Source: Bradyrhizobium ivorense (GTDB taxonomy: Bacteria; Pseudomonadota; Alphaproteobacteria; Rhizobiales; Xanthobacteraceae). Taken from it: a stretch of DNA of 64,000 nt. The DNA is taken from NCBI RefSeq assembly GCF_900696085.1, contig NZ_CAADFC020000004.1:558001-622000 (forward strand), read 5' to 3'. The notes under the pieces were generated by a model. The model was given only the letters and a program-made list of their open reading frames with translations, was not told the DNA's origin and did no database searches. Position 1 is the stretch's first letter; each line of letters starts with the position of its first letter. The position numbers and the translations under genes are program-made. Positions 8,051-17,131 of this stretch are shown piece by piece.

Positions 8051-9091
8051 GTGAGAGAGATTATCCGCATTGGCATGGATACGTCGAAGCATATTTTTGT
8101 GCTGCATGGGGTTGATGCCGAGGAACGCGTGGTGCTGCGCAAGAGGCTTTCGCGCAGGCAGGTATTGGAGTTCTTCGCCCAACTGCCGCCGACTGCAATC
8201 GGGATAGAGGCCTGCGGGGCTTCGCAACATTGGGCGCGGGAGCTTGGCAAGCTCGGCCATGAGGTGAAGCTGATGGCTCCGCAACTGGTGAAGCCCTACG
8301 TGATGCGGAACAAGAACGACGGGCGGGATGCGGAAGGGCTGTGTGAGGCGATGGGCCGGCCGAGCATGCGCTTTGTGCCGGTCAAGACCGCCGAGCAGCA
8401 GGCGGCGCTGATGCTGACGGGGGTCCGCGATGGATTGATCGCCCGGCGTACCCAGCTTGGCAATACGATCCGCGGCCATGCGGCGGAGTTCGGCCTGATC
8501 GCGCCCAAAGGGACCGACAAGATCGAGCCGCTGCTGGCGCGGATTGCGCAGGACGAGACGCTTCCCACTCTGGCCCGCGAGCTGTTTGTCATGCTCGGCC
8601 GCGAGTATGCCAGGCTCGAGACTGAGCTGCGGGAGATCGAGGCCAAACTGATAGCCTGGCACCGGGCTGACGCCACGGGCCGCCGCCTGGCGCAGATCCC
8701 CTCGGTCGGTCCGATCGTTGCCACGGCGCTGGTGATGAAGACGCCCGATCCACACGCGTTCCGCTCCGGCCGTCACTTTGCGGCCTGGCTCGGCCTCACG
8801 CCGAAGGATCATTCCACCGCCGGCAAGACCAGGCTTGGCAAGATCACCCGGGCCGGCGACGAAGACCTGCGCCGCCTGCTGGTGATCGGAGCGACATCGG
8901 TGATCCAGCAGGCCAGACATGGGCGAGGCCGTCACTCGCGCTGGCTGCTGGCGCTGATCAAGCGCAAGCCGCCGAAGCTTGCGGCCGTGGCGTTCGCCAA
9001 TAAGGTGGCCCGCATCGCTTGGAAGCTGATGGTGACGGGGGAAAGTTATGACGCGGCACGGATAAACCCGATCCCGACAGTCGCCGCCTGA
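8051..9091 (+). CDS. IS110-family transposase (DEDD recombinase)
   Basis: A 346-residue RNA-guided DEDD recombinase of IS110-family elements. The N-terminal RuvC-like domain shows the four acidic residues as GMDTSK (D10), IGIEACG (E53) and NKNDGRDAEGL (D90, D93). The C-terminal transposase domain has IPSVGPIVATAL (about 216-227), LGLTPKDHSTAGKTRLGKI (about 247-265, S255 the probable nucleophilic serine) and DLRRLLVIGA. The start is GTG with GGGAG 8 bases ahead. Length is normal and no frameshift is visible, so the enzyme appears intact and the element potentially active. Confidence 0.92.
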   Translation: MREIIRIGMDTSKHIFVLHGVDAEERVVLRKRLSRRQVLEFFAQLPPTAIGIEACGASQHWARELGKLGHEVKLMAPQLVKPYVMRNKNDGRDAEGLCEAMGRPSMRFVPVKTAEQQAALMLTGVRDGLIARRTQLGNTIRGHAAEFGLIAPKGTDKIEPLLARIAQDETLPTLARELFVMLGREYARLETELREIEAKLIAWHRADATGRRLAQIPSVGPIVATALVMKTPDPHAFRSGRHFAAWLGLTPKDHSTAGKTRLGKITRAGDEDLRRLLVIGATSVIQQARHGRGRHSRWLLALIKRKPPKLAAVAFANKVARIAWKLMVTGESYDAARINPIPTVAA

Positions 9092-9102
9092 CAGATTGGC
9101 CG

Positions 9103-9124
9103 GCCGGCGGGCTCGCCCGCCGGC
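9103..9124 (+). repeat. Strong stem-loop just after the transposase gene
   Basis: A perfect 9-base stem, gccggcggg / cccgccggc, closes the 4-base loop ctcg, starting 11 bases after the stop codon. It lacks a T tract. It may end the transposase mRNA or form the 5' structure of the downstream guide RNA. Confidence 0.6.
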
Positions 9125-9171
9125 TGACCCGGAGCTGCAAGAGCAGATGGAGCGATCGATCGAGCAACGAT

Positions 9172-9302
9172 GCGAGACAATCCGTGGGACCCATCGGCCG
9201 CGAACAGGCCGCCTGGTTGTTTGGAGCTCGCTTCGCGCAAACCATCTTGGCCAGCGATCAATCCGATCGCCCTCAACAGGCCGGACATATGGATGCAAGC
9301 GA
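9172..9302 (+). ncRNA. Candidate bridge/seek RNA of the IS1111-type element
   Basis: Two successive stem-internal loop-hairpin units can be drawn. Unit 1: stem gcgag (9172-9176)/ctcgc (9227-9231), hairpin cggcc (9195-9199)/ggccg (9207-9211). On either side of that hairpin are gggacccat (9186-9194), complementary to the right target flank atgggtccc (9348-9356), and tggttg (9214-9219), identical to the left junction at 7969-7974. Unit 2: stem tcgcgca (9233-9239) with tgc-aa-gcga (9294-9302), hairpin gcgatc (9254-9259)/gatcgc (9265-9270). It is flanked by accatc (9241-9246), complementary to the left tip 7974-7979, and acatatgg (9285-9292), identical to the right tip 9344-9351. The order is consistent in both loops. 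RNA ends are not known. Confidence 0.65.
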
Positions 9303-9332
9303 CCCGATCTCACCAAAAAGCTCTTGTGCCAC

Positions 9333-9346
9333 GGGGGCCGTCCACA
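9333..9346 (-). repeat. Right subterminal inverted repeat of the IS1111-type element
   Basis: gggggccgtccaca, the exact complement of 7979-7992. Confidence 0.85.
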
Positions 9347-9347
9347 T

Positions 9348-9376
9348 ATGGGTCCCGGCCTTCGCCGGGACGACGG
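9348..9376. repeat. Right arm of the interrupted R1 repeat
   Basis: atgggtcccggccttcgccg and the following ggacgacgg match the right arm of the intact R1 copies (26221-26250 and 2651-2670). They show where the insertion sequence entered. Confidence 0.75.
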
Positions 9377-9402
9377 CGATGGTTGAGGCGCTAGCGGTAG
9401 CC

Positions 9403-10278
9403 TCACCCCCGCGCCGCGCGGTCCTTCTCGTTCTGCGCCTTGATCGACTCGCGGGCGTTGGTCCAGTCTTGGTCGCTCCAGTCGCGCAGCTGGTAGAAGT
9501 TGCCGCCCATCGCCAGTGCCTGCGCGCCGTCCATCGCGATGGTCTCGCCGTTGATCCAGTCGCAGCCGCCGGAGATCAGGAACACGGCGAGGTTCTGCAA
9601 CTCCTCCATGGTGCCGACACGGCCCATCGGGTTCAGCGCCTTGGTGCGCGCGCCGGCCTCGTCGCCGGGCTTGATCCGCTTGCTCATGCCCTCGGTCGGG
9701 ATCTCGCCGGGCGCGATGGTGTTGAGGCGGATGCCGTGGCGGCCCCATTCGGTCGCGAGCGACATCGTCATGGCGTGGATCGCCGACTTGCTCATCGCCG
9801 ACGGCACCACATAGGGCGAGCCGTTGCGCACCCAGGTCACCGTGATCGACACCACGTTGCCGCGGTGACCGCCGGCGATCCAGCGGCGGCCGACCGCATG
9901 CGTCACGTAGAAGGTGCCGTGCATCACGATGTTGGCGACCGCATCGAAGCCGCGCGGCGACAGCTCTTCGGAGCGCGAGATGAAATTGCCGGCGGCGTTG
10001 TTGATCAGGTCGGTGAGCGGACCGCTGGTGGTCCAGATCGCCTCGATCATCTCGTCGACCGCCATGGCGTTGCGGATATCGACGCCGTGGCTGACGACGC
10101 GGCCGCCATATTCGGCCATCAGTTCGGTCGCGGTCTCGTCGCAGACGATCTTGCGGCGGCCGCAGATATGGACCTCGGCCCCGAGCTGCAGGAAGCGCGA
10201 CGCCATGGATTTGCCGAGCCCGGTGCCGCCTCCGGTTACCAGAATGCGGCGTCCGGCGAGAAGCTGGTCGCTGAACAT
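9403..10278 (-). CDS. SDR-family reductase, 2,4-dienoyl-CoA reductase-like
   Basis: A 291-residue short-chain dehydrogenase with the NADP(H) motif TGGGTGLG (about 13-20) and NNAAGNFISRSEEL (about 91-104), a signature of 2,4-dienoyl-CoA reductases. The classical YxxxK is replaced by S-AM-SK in the stretch YVVPSAMSKSAIH, again as in dienoyl-CoA reductases, where Ser replaces Tyr. The family reduces 2,4-dienoyl-CoA esters during breakdown of unsaturated fatty acids. The start at 10278 has GAGGGAGG upstream. It is divergent from an enoyl-CoA hydratase/acyl-CoA synthetase pair, supporting a role in acyl-CoA oxidation. Exact substrate is inferred. Confidence 0.8.
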   Translation of the reverse strand: MFSDQLLAGRRILVTGGGTGLGKSMASRFLQLGAEVHICGRRKIVCDETATELMAEYGGRVVSHGVDIRNAMAVDEMIEAIWTTSGPLTDLINNAAGNFISRSEELSPRGFDAVANIVMHGTFYVTHAVGRRWIAGGHRGNVVSITVTWVRNGSPYVVPSAMSKSAIHAMTMSLATEWGRHGIRLNTIAPGEIPTEGMSKRIKPGDEAGARTKALNPMGRVGTMEELQNLAVFLISGGCDWINGETIAMDGAQALAMGGNFYQLRDWSDQDWTNARESIKAQNEKDRAARG

Positions 10279-10376
10279 CGTTCCCTCCCTCGGGGTTGTG
10301 TTAATTGGTCGATTGACTAAAACCGGACAACGGCCTTTCTGTAAAGCGCCAACGACGAACAGCGGAGGAGATTTCA

Positions 10377-11189
10377 ATGGAAGATCGGGTTTCGATATCG
10401 ATTTCGGACGGTATCGCCGATGTCCGCCTGGTGCGGGCCGACAAGATGAACGCGCTCGACGCCGCGATGTTCGAGGCGCTGGTGGCCGCAACCGCGCGGC
10501 TTTCCAACGAAAAAGGCCTGCGGGTGGTGGTGCTGTCGGGCGAGGGTCGCGCCTTCTGCGCCGGTCTCGACATGGGGCGCTTTGCCGCGATGAAGGAAAA
10601 GGGCGGTAATGGAGTGCCGGGCGGCGAGAACCGCGACCTCACGGCACGCACCCACGGCAAGGCCAATTTCGCACAGCAGGCGGTCTGGGGCTGGCGTCAG
10701 CTGCCGGTGCCTGTGATCGCCGCGGTCCATGGCGTTGCCTTTGGCGGCGGCTTCCAGCTCGCGCTCGGCGCCGACATGCGCTTCCTTAGCCCCGACGCGC
10801 GGATGTCGATCATGGAGATCAAGTGGGGCCTGGTCCCCGACATGGCGGGCACGCCGATCCTCGCGAGCCTGGTGCGCGACGATATTCTGCGCGAGCTCAC
10901 CTACACCGGCCGCATCTTCTCGGCGCAGGAGGCCCAGACTTACGGCCTCGCCACCCGGATCTGCGACGATCCGCGTGCCACAGCGTTCGAGGTCGCGCGC
11001 GAAATCGCCGGCAAGAGCCCGGATGCGATCCGCGCCGCGAAGCGCATGCTGAACAATCTCTCGGTCGATCCCGGCCCCGCGCTGCTTGCGGAGTCGGTCG
11101 AGCAGCAGAAGCTGATCGGCAGTCCGAACCAGACCGAGTCGGTGCGCGCCAACCTCGACAAGCGCGCGCCGAAGTTTGTGGATGTGTGA
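10377..11189 (+). CDS. Crotonase-family enoyl-CoA hydratase/isomerase
   Basis: A 270-residue crotonase-fold enzyme acting on acyl-CoA. The oxyanion-hole segments are LSGEGRAFCAGLDMG (about 48-62) and AAVHGVAFGGGFQLALGADMR (two parts, about 117-137). The catalytic-glutamate region reads MEIKWGLVPDMAGT (about 146-159): the first conserved Glu is in MEIKWG, while the second position is Asp in VPDMAG, so hydratase versus isomerase activity is uncertain. Start ATG at 10377 follows GGAGG at 10363-10367. It is followed by an acyl-CoA synthetase in the same direction and is divergent from the SDR. Confidence 0.85.
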   Translation: MEDRVSISISDGIADVRLVRADKMNALDAAMFEALVAATARLSNEKGLRVVVLSGEGRAFCAGLDMGRFAAMKEKGGNGVPGGENRDLTARTHGKANFAQQAVWGWRQLPVPVIAAVHGVAFGGGFQLALGADMRFLSPDARMSIMEIKWGLVPDMAGTPILASLVRDDILRELTYTGRIFSAQEAQTYGLATRICDDPRATAFEVAREIAGKSPDAIRAAKRMLNNLSVDPGPALLAESVEQQKLIGSPNQTESVRANLDKRAPKFVDV

Positions 11190-11194
11190 TGACT

Positions 11195-11231
11195 GTCATT
11201 CCGGGTCGCACTTCGTGCGCTCCGGAATGAC
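11195..11231. repeat. Palindrome gtcattccggg...ccggaatgac between hydratase and synthetase genes
   Basis: Inverted arms gtcattccgg / ccggaatgac with the inner pair gcac/gtgc form a 37-base hairpin. A related, longer arrangement (gtcattccgggatggtgcg) lies at 27269-27363 between hpaD and hpaE. It may stabilise or end mRNA. Confidence 0.65.
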
Positions 11232-11264
11232 CGATGAAACCGACGAAAGGTCGGACCACGACAA

Positions 11265-12809
11265 ATGGAAACGCCAAAACCCTTCCTAGGCATCATCAGC
11301 GGCGAGCGCCGGCGCGATCATGGCGCCGTCGCCGAGCGCACCGACCGCATCGCCAGCGGGCTAAGCAGGCTCGGCGTCAAGCCGGGCGACAGCGTCTGCA
11401 TGCTGATGCGCAACGACATCGCCTTCATCGAGGCGGCCTATGCGGCGATGCGGCTCGGCGCCTATGGCGTGCCGATCAACTGGCACTTCAAGCCGGAAGA
11501 GATCAACTACGTGCTGACCGACTCCGGCAGCCGCGTCCTGATCGGTCATGCCGACATGCTGCATCCGCTGCGCGGCGCGATCCCGCCCGACGTCACCGTG
11601 CTCAGCGTGCCGACGCCGCCGGAAATCCTCGCGAACTACAAGATCGATCGTGACCAGCTCGCGACGCCCGATTTCGCGATCGATTTCGAACCCTGGCTCG
11701 CTCAATTCCCGCGCTATGATGGGCCGGCGGTGCCGCAGCCGCAGAACATGATCTATACGTCCGGCACCACGGGCCATCCCAAGGGCGTGCGCCGCTTCGC
11801 GCCGACGCCCGCGCAGACCGCCAATGCGGAGGCGATGCGGGCGATGATCTACGGCCTGAAACCCGGCGCGCGCGCAATTCTGCCCGGGCCGCTCTACCAC
11901 TCCGCGCCGAATTCCTTCGGCCTTCGCTCGGGAAAGCTCGGCGGTGCGCTGGTGCTGATGCCGCGCTTCGATGCTGAGGAATTTCTGCGGCTGATCGAGC
12001 GCGAGAGGATCGACACCATCTTCATGGTGCCGACCATGTTCATTCGCCTGATGAAGCTGCCGGAAGAGGTGCGCCGCAAATACGACATGTCGTCGCTGCG
12101 CCACATCATCCATGCCGCGGCGCCATGTCCGCCCGACGTCAAGCGCGCGATGATCGAGTGGTGGGGCCCGGTGATCTACGAATTCTACGGCTCGACCGAG
12201 TCCGGCGCCGTGACCTTCGCCAATTCCGAGGATGCGCTGAAGAAGCCCGGCACGGTCGGAAAGATCTCGCCCGGCGCCGAGCTCCGCTTCATCGGCGATG
12301 ACGGCCGTGAGGTGCCGCAGGGGCAGATCGGCGAGATCTATTCGCGGATATCAGGCAACCCCGACTTCACCTATCACAACAAGCCGGAGAAGCGCGCCGA
12401 GATCGACCGCCAGGGCTTCATCACCTCCGGCGACGTCGGCTACATCGACGCGGACGGCTATGTCTTCATCTGCGACCGCAAGCGCGACATGGTGATCTCG
12501 GGCGGCGTCAACATCTACCCGGCCGAGATCGAGGCGGTGCTGCATGCCGTCCCCGGCGTGCACGACTGCGCGGTGTTCGGCATCCCCGACGCCGAATTCG
12601 GCGAGGCGCTGATGGCGGTGATCGAGCCGCAGCCGGGCGTGACGCTCGACATCGGTGCGATCCGGGCCCAGCTGAAGACCGCGCTCGCCGACTACAAGGT
12701 GCCAAAACACATCGAGATCCAGAGCAACCTGCCGCGCGAGGATTCCGGAAAGATCTTCAAGCGCCGGCTGCGCGATCCGTATTGGGAAAGGGCGGGCAGG
12801 CGGATCTAG
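11265..12809 (+). CDS. Acyl-CoA synthetase (AMP-forming, ANL superfamily)
   Basis: A 514-residue adenylate-forming ligase that activates a carboxylic acid to its CoA thioester through an acyl-AMP. Core motifs are YTSGTTGHPKGV (about 163-174, P-loop), YGSTESG (about 307-313), SGDVGYIDADGYVFICDRKRD (about 389-409 in parts) and the C-terminal lysine in REDSGKIFKR. The lid and hinge residues are in place, so it should be active. Substrate cannot be read from sequence. Next to a crotonase and a dienoyl-CoA reductase-like SDR, a fatty or alicyclic acid is likely. Confidence 0.88.
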   Translation: METPKPFLGIISGERRRDHGAVAERTDRIASGLSRLGVKPGDSVCMLMRNDIAFIEAAYAAMRLGAYGVPINWHFKPEEINYVLTDSGSRVLIGHADMLHPLRGAIPPDVTVLSVPTPPEILANYKIDRDQLATPDFAIDFEPWLAQFPRYDGPAVPQPQNMIYTSGTTGHPKGVRRFAPTPAQTANAEAMRAMIYGLKPGARAILPGPLYHSAPNSFGLRSGKLGGALVLMPRFDAEEFLRLIERERIDTIFMVPTMFIRLMKLPEEVRRKYDMSSLRHIIHAAAPCPPDVKRAMIEWWGPVIYEFYGSTESGAVTFANSEDALKKPGTVGKISPGAELRFIGDDGREVPQGQIGEIYSRISGNPDFTYHNKPEKRAEIDRQGFITSGDVGYIDADGYVFICDRKRDMVISGGVNIYPAEIEAVLHAVPGVHDCAVFGIPDAEFGEALMAVIEPQPGVTLDIGAIRAQLKTALADYKVPKHIEIQSNLPREDSGKIFKRRLRDPYWERAGRRI

Positions 12810-12911
12810 CACCATAGGGTTGGTGTGCACCGCCTCCAAGTTCATCTTGCGCTGCGGCAAAAAAAGCGCACACTTGGGAGGAGCCGGGCAAGCCTCTGGA
12901 GTAGCCAGCCT

Positions 12912-15719
12912 ATGCCTCCCCAGACCATGCCTTCCGAGACCGACACCCGCGCCCGGAGTGCCGCAGAGGCCAGCCTGCTTGAGAAAGCGGCGCAGGAGGA
13001 GGATGCGCGGCTCCGCAACGACATCCGCCTGCTCGGACGCGTGCTCGGCGATACCGTGCGTGACCAGGAAGGGGCCGGCGTGTTCGACCTGGTCGAGCGC
13101 ATCCGCCAGACCTCGGTCCGGTTCCACCGCGACGAAGACAGGGCGGCGCGGCAGGAGCTGGAGGGCATCCTCGACGGCATGTCGATCGCGGAGACGCTGC
13201 AGATCGTGCGCGCCTTCAGCTATTTCTCCCACCTCGCCAACATCGCCGAGGACCAGAACAACATCCGCCAGATGCGCAGAAGTGGCCCCGGCGGGACGCC
13301 GCGGCCGAGCACGCTGGAGCAGACGCTTATCCATGCCCGTGAGGCCGGCATCAGTCCGGCCGACCTGCGCAGCTTCTTCAAGGGCGCGCTGGTCAGCCCG
13401 GTGCTGACCGCGCACCCCACCGAGGTCCGCCGCAAGAGCACGATGGACCGCGAGATGGAGATCGCCGAGCTGCTCGACCGCCGCGAGCGGCTGCAGATGA
13501 CGCCGGAGGAGCGTGAAGCCAGCGACGAGCAGCTCCGCCGCGCCGTGGTGACGCTATGGCAGACCAATCTGTTGCGCCGGACCAAGCTGACCGTGCTCGA
13601 CGAGGTCGGCAACGGCCTGTCGTTCTACGACTACACCTTCCTGCAGGAGGTGCCGCGGCTGCATTGCGCGCTGGAGGACCGCCTCAACAAGGAGGGCGGC
13701 GAGGCCGGCGAGCTCGCCTCGTTCCTCCGGATGGGAAGCTGGATCGGCGGCGATCGCGACGGCAACCCGTTCGTCACCGCCGACGTGATGCGCGGCACGC
13801 TGCGGCTGCAGTCGAGCCGGGTGCTCAGCTTCTATCTGGAAGAGCTGCACGCACTCGGCGCCGAGCTGTCGCTGGCGGCGCATCTCGCCGACGTCTCGGA
13901 CGAGCTGCGCGCGCTCGCCGAGCGTTCGCCCGACACCTCGCCGCACCGCAGCGGCGAACCGTACCGGCTCGCGGTCTCCGGCATCTATGCCAGGCTGAGC
14001 GCGACGGCGGCGAAGCTCGAGGTCGAGACCACGCGCCCGCCGGTCGGCAAGGCCGAGCCCTATGCCAGAGTCGGGGAATTCCAGGCCGATCTCGATGTGC
14101 TGAACCGCTCGCTGATCGCGAACAATTCCGGCGTGATCGCGCGCGGCCGGCTGCGGCTGCTGCGGCGGGCCGTCGATTGCTTCGGCTTCCATCTGGCGCG
14201 GCTCGACATCCGCCAGAACTCGGCGGTGCACGAGCGCACCATTGCCGAGTTGCTCGATGCCGCCTCGCCGGGAATGTCCTATCTCGCGCTCGGCGAAGAG
14301 GCGCGCGTCAGCCTGCTGCTCGGCGAACTGCGCAGCGCGCGGCCGCTGGCGTCGCCGTTCGTGAAATATTCGGAGGAGACCCAGAGCGAGCTCGCCGTAT
14401 TCCGTGCCGCCGCCGAGGCGCACGCAAAATTCGGCGCCGAGGTGATCCCGCAATGCATCATCTCGATGTGCAAGGGCATGTCCGACATGCTCGAGGTCGC
14501 GGTGCTCTTGAAGGAGGTCGGGCTGATCAACCCGTCCGGCCGCAGCGCGATCAATATCGTGCCGCTGTTCGAGACCATCGAGGATCTGCAGGCCTCCAGC
14601 GCCATCATGGACCGCATGCTGGCGCTGCACGACTATCGCAAGCTGGTCGACAGCCTCGGCAGCGTGCAGGAGGTGATGCTCGGTTATTCCGACAGCAACA
14701 AGGACGGCGGCTTCGTCACCTCAGGCTGGGAGCTCTACAAGGCCGAGATCGGCCTCGTCGAGGTGTTCGAGCGACACGGCGTGCGGTTGCGGCTGTTCCA
14801 CGGCCGCGGCGGTTCGGTCGGCCGCGGCGGCGGCCCGAGCTATGATGCGATCATCGCGCAGCCCGGCGGCGCGGTGAACGGCCAGATCCGCATCACCGAA
14901 CAGGGTGAGATCATCTCCTCGAAATATTCCAATGCCGAGGTCGGCCGCAGCAATCTGGAAATCCTCGCCGCGGCGACATTGGAAACCAGCCTGCTGCAGC
15001 CGCGGCAGAGCGCGCCGCGCCCGGAATATCTCAAGGCGATGGAGGAAATCTCCGCGCTCGCCTTCAAGGCCTATCGCGGCCTCGTCTACGAGACCGAAGG
15101 CTTTGCCGATTATTTCTGGGGCTCGACCGTGATCAACGAGATCGCGACCTTGAACATCGGCAGCCGTCCCGCCTCGCGCAAGAAGACCCGCGAGATCGAG
15201 GACCTGCGCGCGATTCCCTGGGTGTTCTCCTGGGCGCAGTGCCGGCTAATGCTGCCGGGCTGGTACGGGTTTGGCGCAGCGGTCGAAACCTGGATATCCG
15301 AGCATCCGGAGCAGGGCATGCCGTTCCTGCAGGAACTCTACAGGGAATGGCCGTTCTTCCGCACGCTGCTGTCAAACATGGACATGGTGCTGGCGAAGAG
15401 CTCGATCGCGATCGCCTCGCGCTATGCCGAACTGGTGCCCGACGTGACCTTGCGCGAAAAGATCTTCGGCCGGATCCGCCGCGAATGGCACCTGTCGATC
15501 GAGACGCTGCTCGACATCATGGGCCATGACCGGCTGCTGCAGGGTAACCCGCTGCTGGAGCGCGGCATCCGCAACCGCTTCCCCTATATGGATCCGCTCA
15601 ACCACGTGCAGGTGGAGCTGCTCAAGGAGTACCGCGCGCAGAACCCGGATGACCAGATTCTGCGCGGAATCCAGATCACGATCAACGGCATTTCGGCGGG
15701 GCTGCGGAATAGCGGGTGA
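12912..15719 (+). CDS. ppc: Phosphoenolpyruvate carboxylase
   Basis: A 935-residue PEP carboxylase producing oxaloacetate from PEP and bicarbonate, the main anaplerotic enzyme. Signatures: [11 protein letters not shown] (about 167-177, catalytic His), [15 protein letters not shown] (about 275-289), YSDSNKDGG and the mobile loop [15 protein letters not shown] (about 630-645), and the C-terminal ending LRNSG typical of the family. The frame is open 29 codons further up, but the ATG at 12912 gives normal length. It is convergent with the SMP-30 gene, separated by a strong inverted repeat. Confidence 0.95.
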   Translation: MPPQTMPSETDTRARSAAEASLLEKAAQEEDARLRNDIRLLGRVLGDTVRDQEGAGVFDLVERIRQTSVRFHRDEDRAARQELEGILDGMSIAETLQIVRAFSYFSHLANIAEDQNNIRQMRRSGPGGTPRPSTLEQTLIHAREAGISPADLRSFFKGALVSPVLTAHPTEVRRKSTMDREMEIAELLDRRERLQMTPEEREASDEQLRRAVVTLWQTNLLRRTKLTVLDEVGNGLSFYDYTFLQEVPRLHCALEDRLNKEGGEAGELASFLRMGSWIGGDRDGNPFVTADVMRGTLRLQSSRVLSFYLEELHALGAELSLAAHLADVSDELRALAERSPDTSPHRSGEPYRLAVSGIYARLSATAAKLEVETTRPPVGKAEPYARVGEFQADLDVLNRSLIANNSGVIARGRLRLLRRAVDCFGFHLARLDIRQNSAVHERTIAELLDAASPGMSYLALGEEARVSLLLGELRSARPLASPFVKYSEETQSELAVFRAAAEAHAKFGAEVIPQCIISMCKGMSDMLEVAVLLKEVGLINPSGRSAINIVPLFETIEDLQASSAIMDRMLALHDYRKLVDSLGSVQEVMLGYSDSNKDGGFVTSGWELYKAEIGLVEVFERHGVRLRLFHGRGGSVGRGGGPSYDAIIAQPGGAVNGQIRITEQGEIISSKYSNAEVGRSNLEILAAATLETSLLQPRQSAPRPEYLKAMEEISALAFKAYRGLVYETEGFADYFWGSTVINEIATLNIGSRPASRKKTREIEDLRAIPWVFSWAQCRLMLPGWYGFGAAVETWISEHPEQGMPFLQELYREWPFFRTLLSNMDMVLAKSSIAIASRYAELVPDVTLREKIFGRIRREWHLSIETLLDIMGHDRLLQGNPLLERGIRNRFPYMDPLNHVQVELLKEYRAQNPDDQILRGIQITINGISAGLRNSG

Positions 15720-15723
15720 TCTC

Positions 15724-15838
15724 CCTCCCCCTGAAAGGGGGAGGGCGGGGTGGGGGTCTCTCTCCGCGAGAGCGGTGCATGCGGCTGACCCCCACCCGGC
15801 GCCTGAAGGCGCCGACCTCCCCCTTTCAGGGGGAGGTG
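15724..15838. terminator. Long inverted repeat between convergent ppc and SMP-30 genes
   Basis: Outer arms cctccccctgaaagggggag and ctccccctttcagggggagg are complementary; inner arms gggggtc / gaccccc add a second stem. The element is related to the other cccgc-type repeats at 18071, 33207 and 38733. Its place between convergent ends suggests bidirectional termination, though there is no T tract. Confidence 0.6.
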
Positions 15839-15849
15839 AAGAAACTGCA

Positions 15850-16962
15850 TCAACAGATGTGCGCGCCCTTGGTCTCCACATAGACCGCATACAGCGACTG
15901 GCTCGCGGTCATGAACAGGCGGTTGCGCTTCTTGCCGCCGAAGGTGAGGTTGGCGCAGGTCTCCGGCAGCAGGATCTGGCCGATGCGCGCACCGTCTGGC
16001 GAAAATATCTGCACGCCGTCATAGCCGGGGCCGACCCAGCCGGCGCCGACCCACACATTGCCGTCGACGTCGACACGCAGGCCGTCGGGGAAGCCCGACT
16101 TGCCGTCCAGCGTCATGTCGATCAGCGTGCGCGGGTTGGAGAGCTTGTCGCCGTTGAGGTCGTACTGCCAGACGATGTTCTTCGCGTTCGGGTAGTGCGT
16201 GATGCCGGTGTCGCAGACATAAACCTTCTTGTAGTCGTGGCTGAAGGCGATGCCGTTCGGCTTGAACGGCTCGTCGGCGACCTTGGTGACCTGGCCGGTC
16301 GTGGCGTCGAGGCGATAGACCGCTTCCTTCTGGTAGGGCTGGTTCGAGCCGGTCTTGGCCAACTGGCCCTCATAGATCGAGATCGCGCCATAGCCGGGAT
16401 CGGTGAACCAGATCGACTTGTCGTTGGGATGCACCACCATGTCGTTCGGCCCGTTGAGCGGCTTGTCGTTGGCCTTCTCGGCCAAAGTCGTCACGGTTCC
16501 ATCGTGCTCGTAGCGCACCAGGCGGGTGCGCTCGGCGGTGATCTGGCGGCCCTCGAAATCGAAGGTCGAGCCGTTGGCCTCGTTCGACGGCTTGTGGAAC
16601 TGCTCGGAGATGTGGCCGTCATCGTCGAGATAGCGCAGCTGCCGGTTGGCCGGAATGTCGCTCCACACGAGATATTGGCCCTGCGCGTTCCAGGCCGGAC
16701 CTTCCGCCCACAGGCAGCCGGTGTAGAGCCGCTTGATCGCGGTGTTGCCGACCTTGGCCTTGAAGCGCTTGTCGTCGATCACGACAATGTCAGGGTCGGG
16801 ATAGCGCTGCGGCTCCGCGTTGGGGCCGAAGTCGCGCGCTGCAGCATCCGATGCGGCGAGCGCAGTTGCAGCAAGCGCGGTTGCGCCGCGCAAGAGCGTG
16901 CGACGGTCGAACGCCTTCGCGCCGTCGTCTTGATGTTTCTGAATGTTGCTCGAATTTGTCAC
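15850..16962 (-). CDS. SMP-30/gluconolactonase-family exported hydrolase
   Basis: A 370-residue beta-propeller protein of the SMP-30/gluconolactonase/LRE family. A twin-arginine signal is visible (RRTLLRGATALAATALAAS, about 22-40). Family landmarks are EGPAWNAQGQYLVWSDI, NGPNDMVVHPNDKSIWFTDPGY and KPNGIAFSHDYKKVYVCDTG, containing the Glu, Asn and Asp metal ligands. It probably hydrolyses a sugar lactone or related ester in the periplasm; substrate unknown. A GTG at 16962 with GGGAGGA ahead is taken as start. The longer frame to 17094 has a non-homologous-looking N-terminus. Confidence 0.8.
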   Translation of the reverse strand: MTNSSNIQKHQDDGAKAFDRRTLLRGATALAATALAASDAAARDFGPNAEPQRYPDPDIVVIDDKRFKAKVGNTAIKRLYTGCLWAEGPAWNAQGQYLVWSDIPANRQLRYLDDDGHISEQFHKPSNEANGSTFDFEGRQITAERTRLVRYEHDGTVTTLAEKANDKPLNGPNDMVVHPNDKSIWFTDPGYGAISIYEGQLAKTGSNQPYQKEAVYRLDATTGQVTKVADEPFKPNGIAFSHDYKKVYVCDTGITHYPNAKNIVWQYDLNGDKLSNPRTLIDMTLDGKSGFPDGLRVDVDGNVWVGAGWVGPGYDGVQIFSPDGARIGQILLPETCANLTFGGKKRNRLFMTASQSLYAVYVETKGAHIC

Positions 16963-17131
16963 GAACGTCCTCCCAGGTTTTTTGTTATCGGGGGGACGAT
17001 CATGCGCCCGCAAATCTGGCACAATGCGGGCGCGCTGTGATGAAACAACCAAAGAGTGTGCCGCCCCGGCATTCGCGCCGGAGCGACGTTTCATAAAACC
17101 GTCAGATCTGATCCCAAGTTCAGATCAAAGT

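Larger units (their letters stand above)
7974..9348 (+). mobile_element. IS110-family insertion sequence, IS1111 subgroup
   Basis: About 1.37 kb, single transposase gene. Perfect 14-base subterminal inverted repeats, tgtggacggccccc at 7979-7992 and its complement at 9333-9346, stand a few bases inside the tips; such subterminal repeats define the IS1111 subgroup. No target duplication is evident, as expected for the family. Ends are placed by comparing the split R1 repeat with its intact copy and may be off by up to 5 bases. About 240 non-coding bases follow the transposase, where IS1111-type elements encode their guide RNA. Confidence 0.85.

Noticed and set aside
9096..9394. Short open frames in the 3' part of the insertion sequence
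   Set aside because: They overlap the structured region proposed as guide RNA and show no protein family features.
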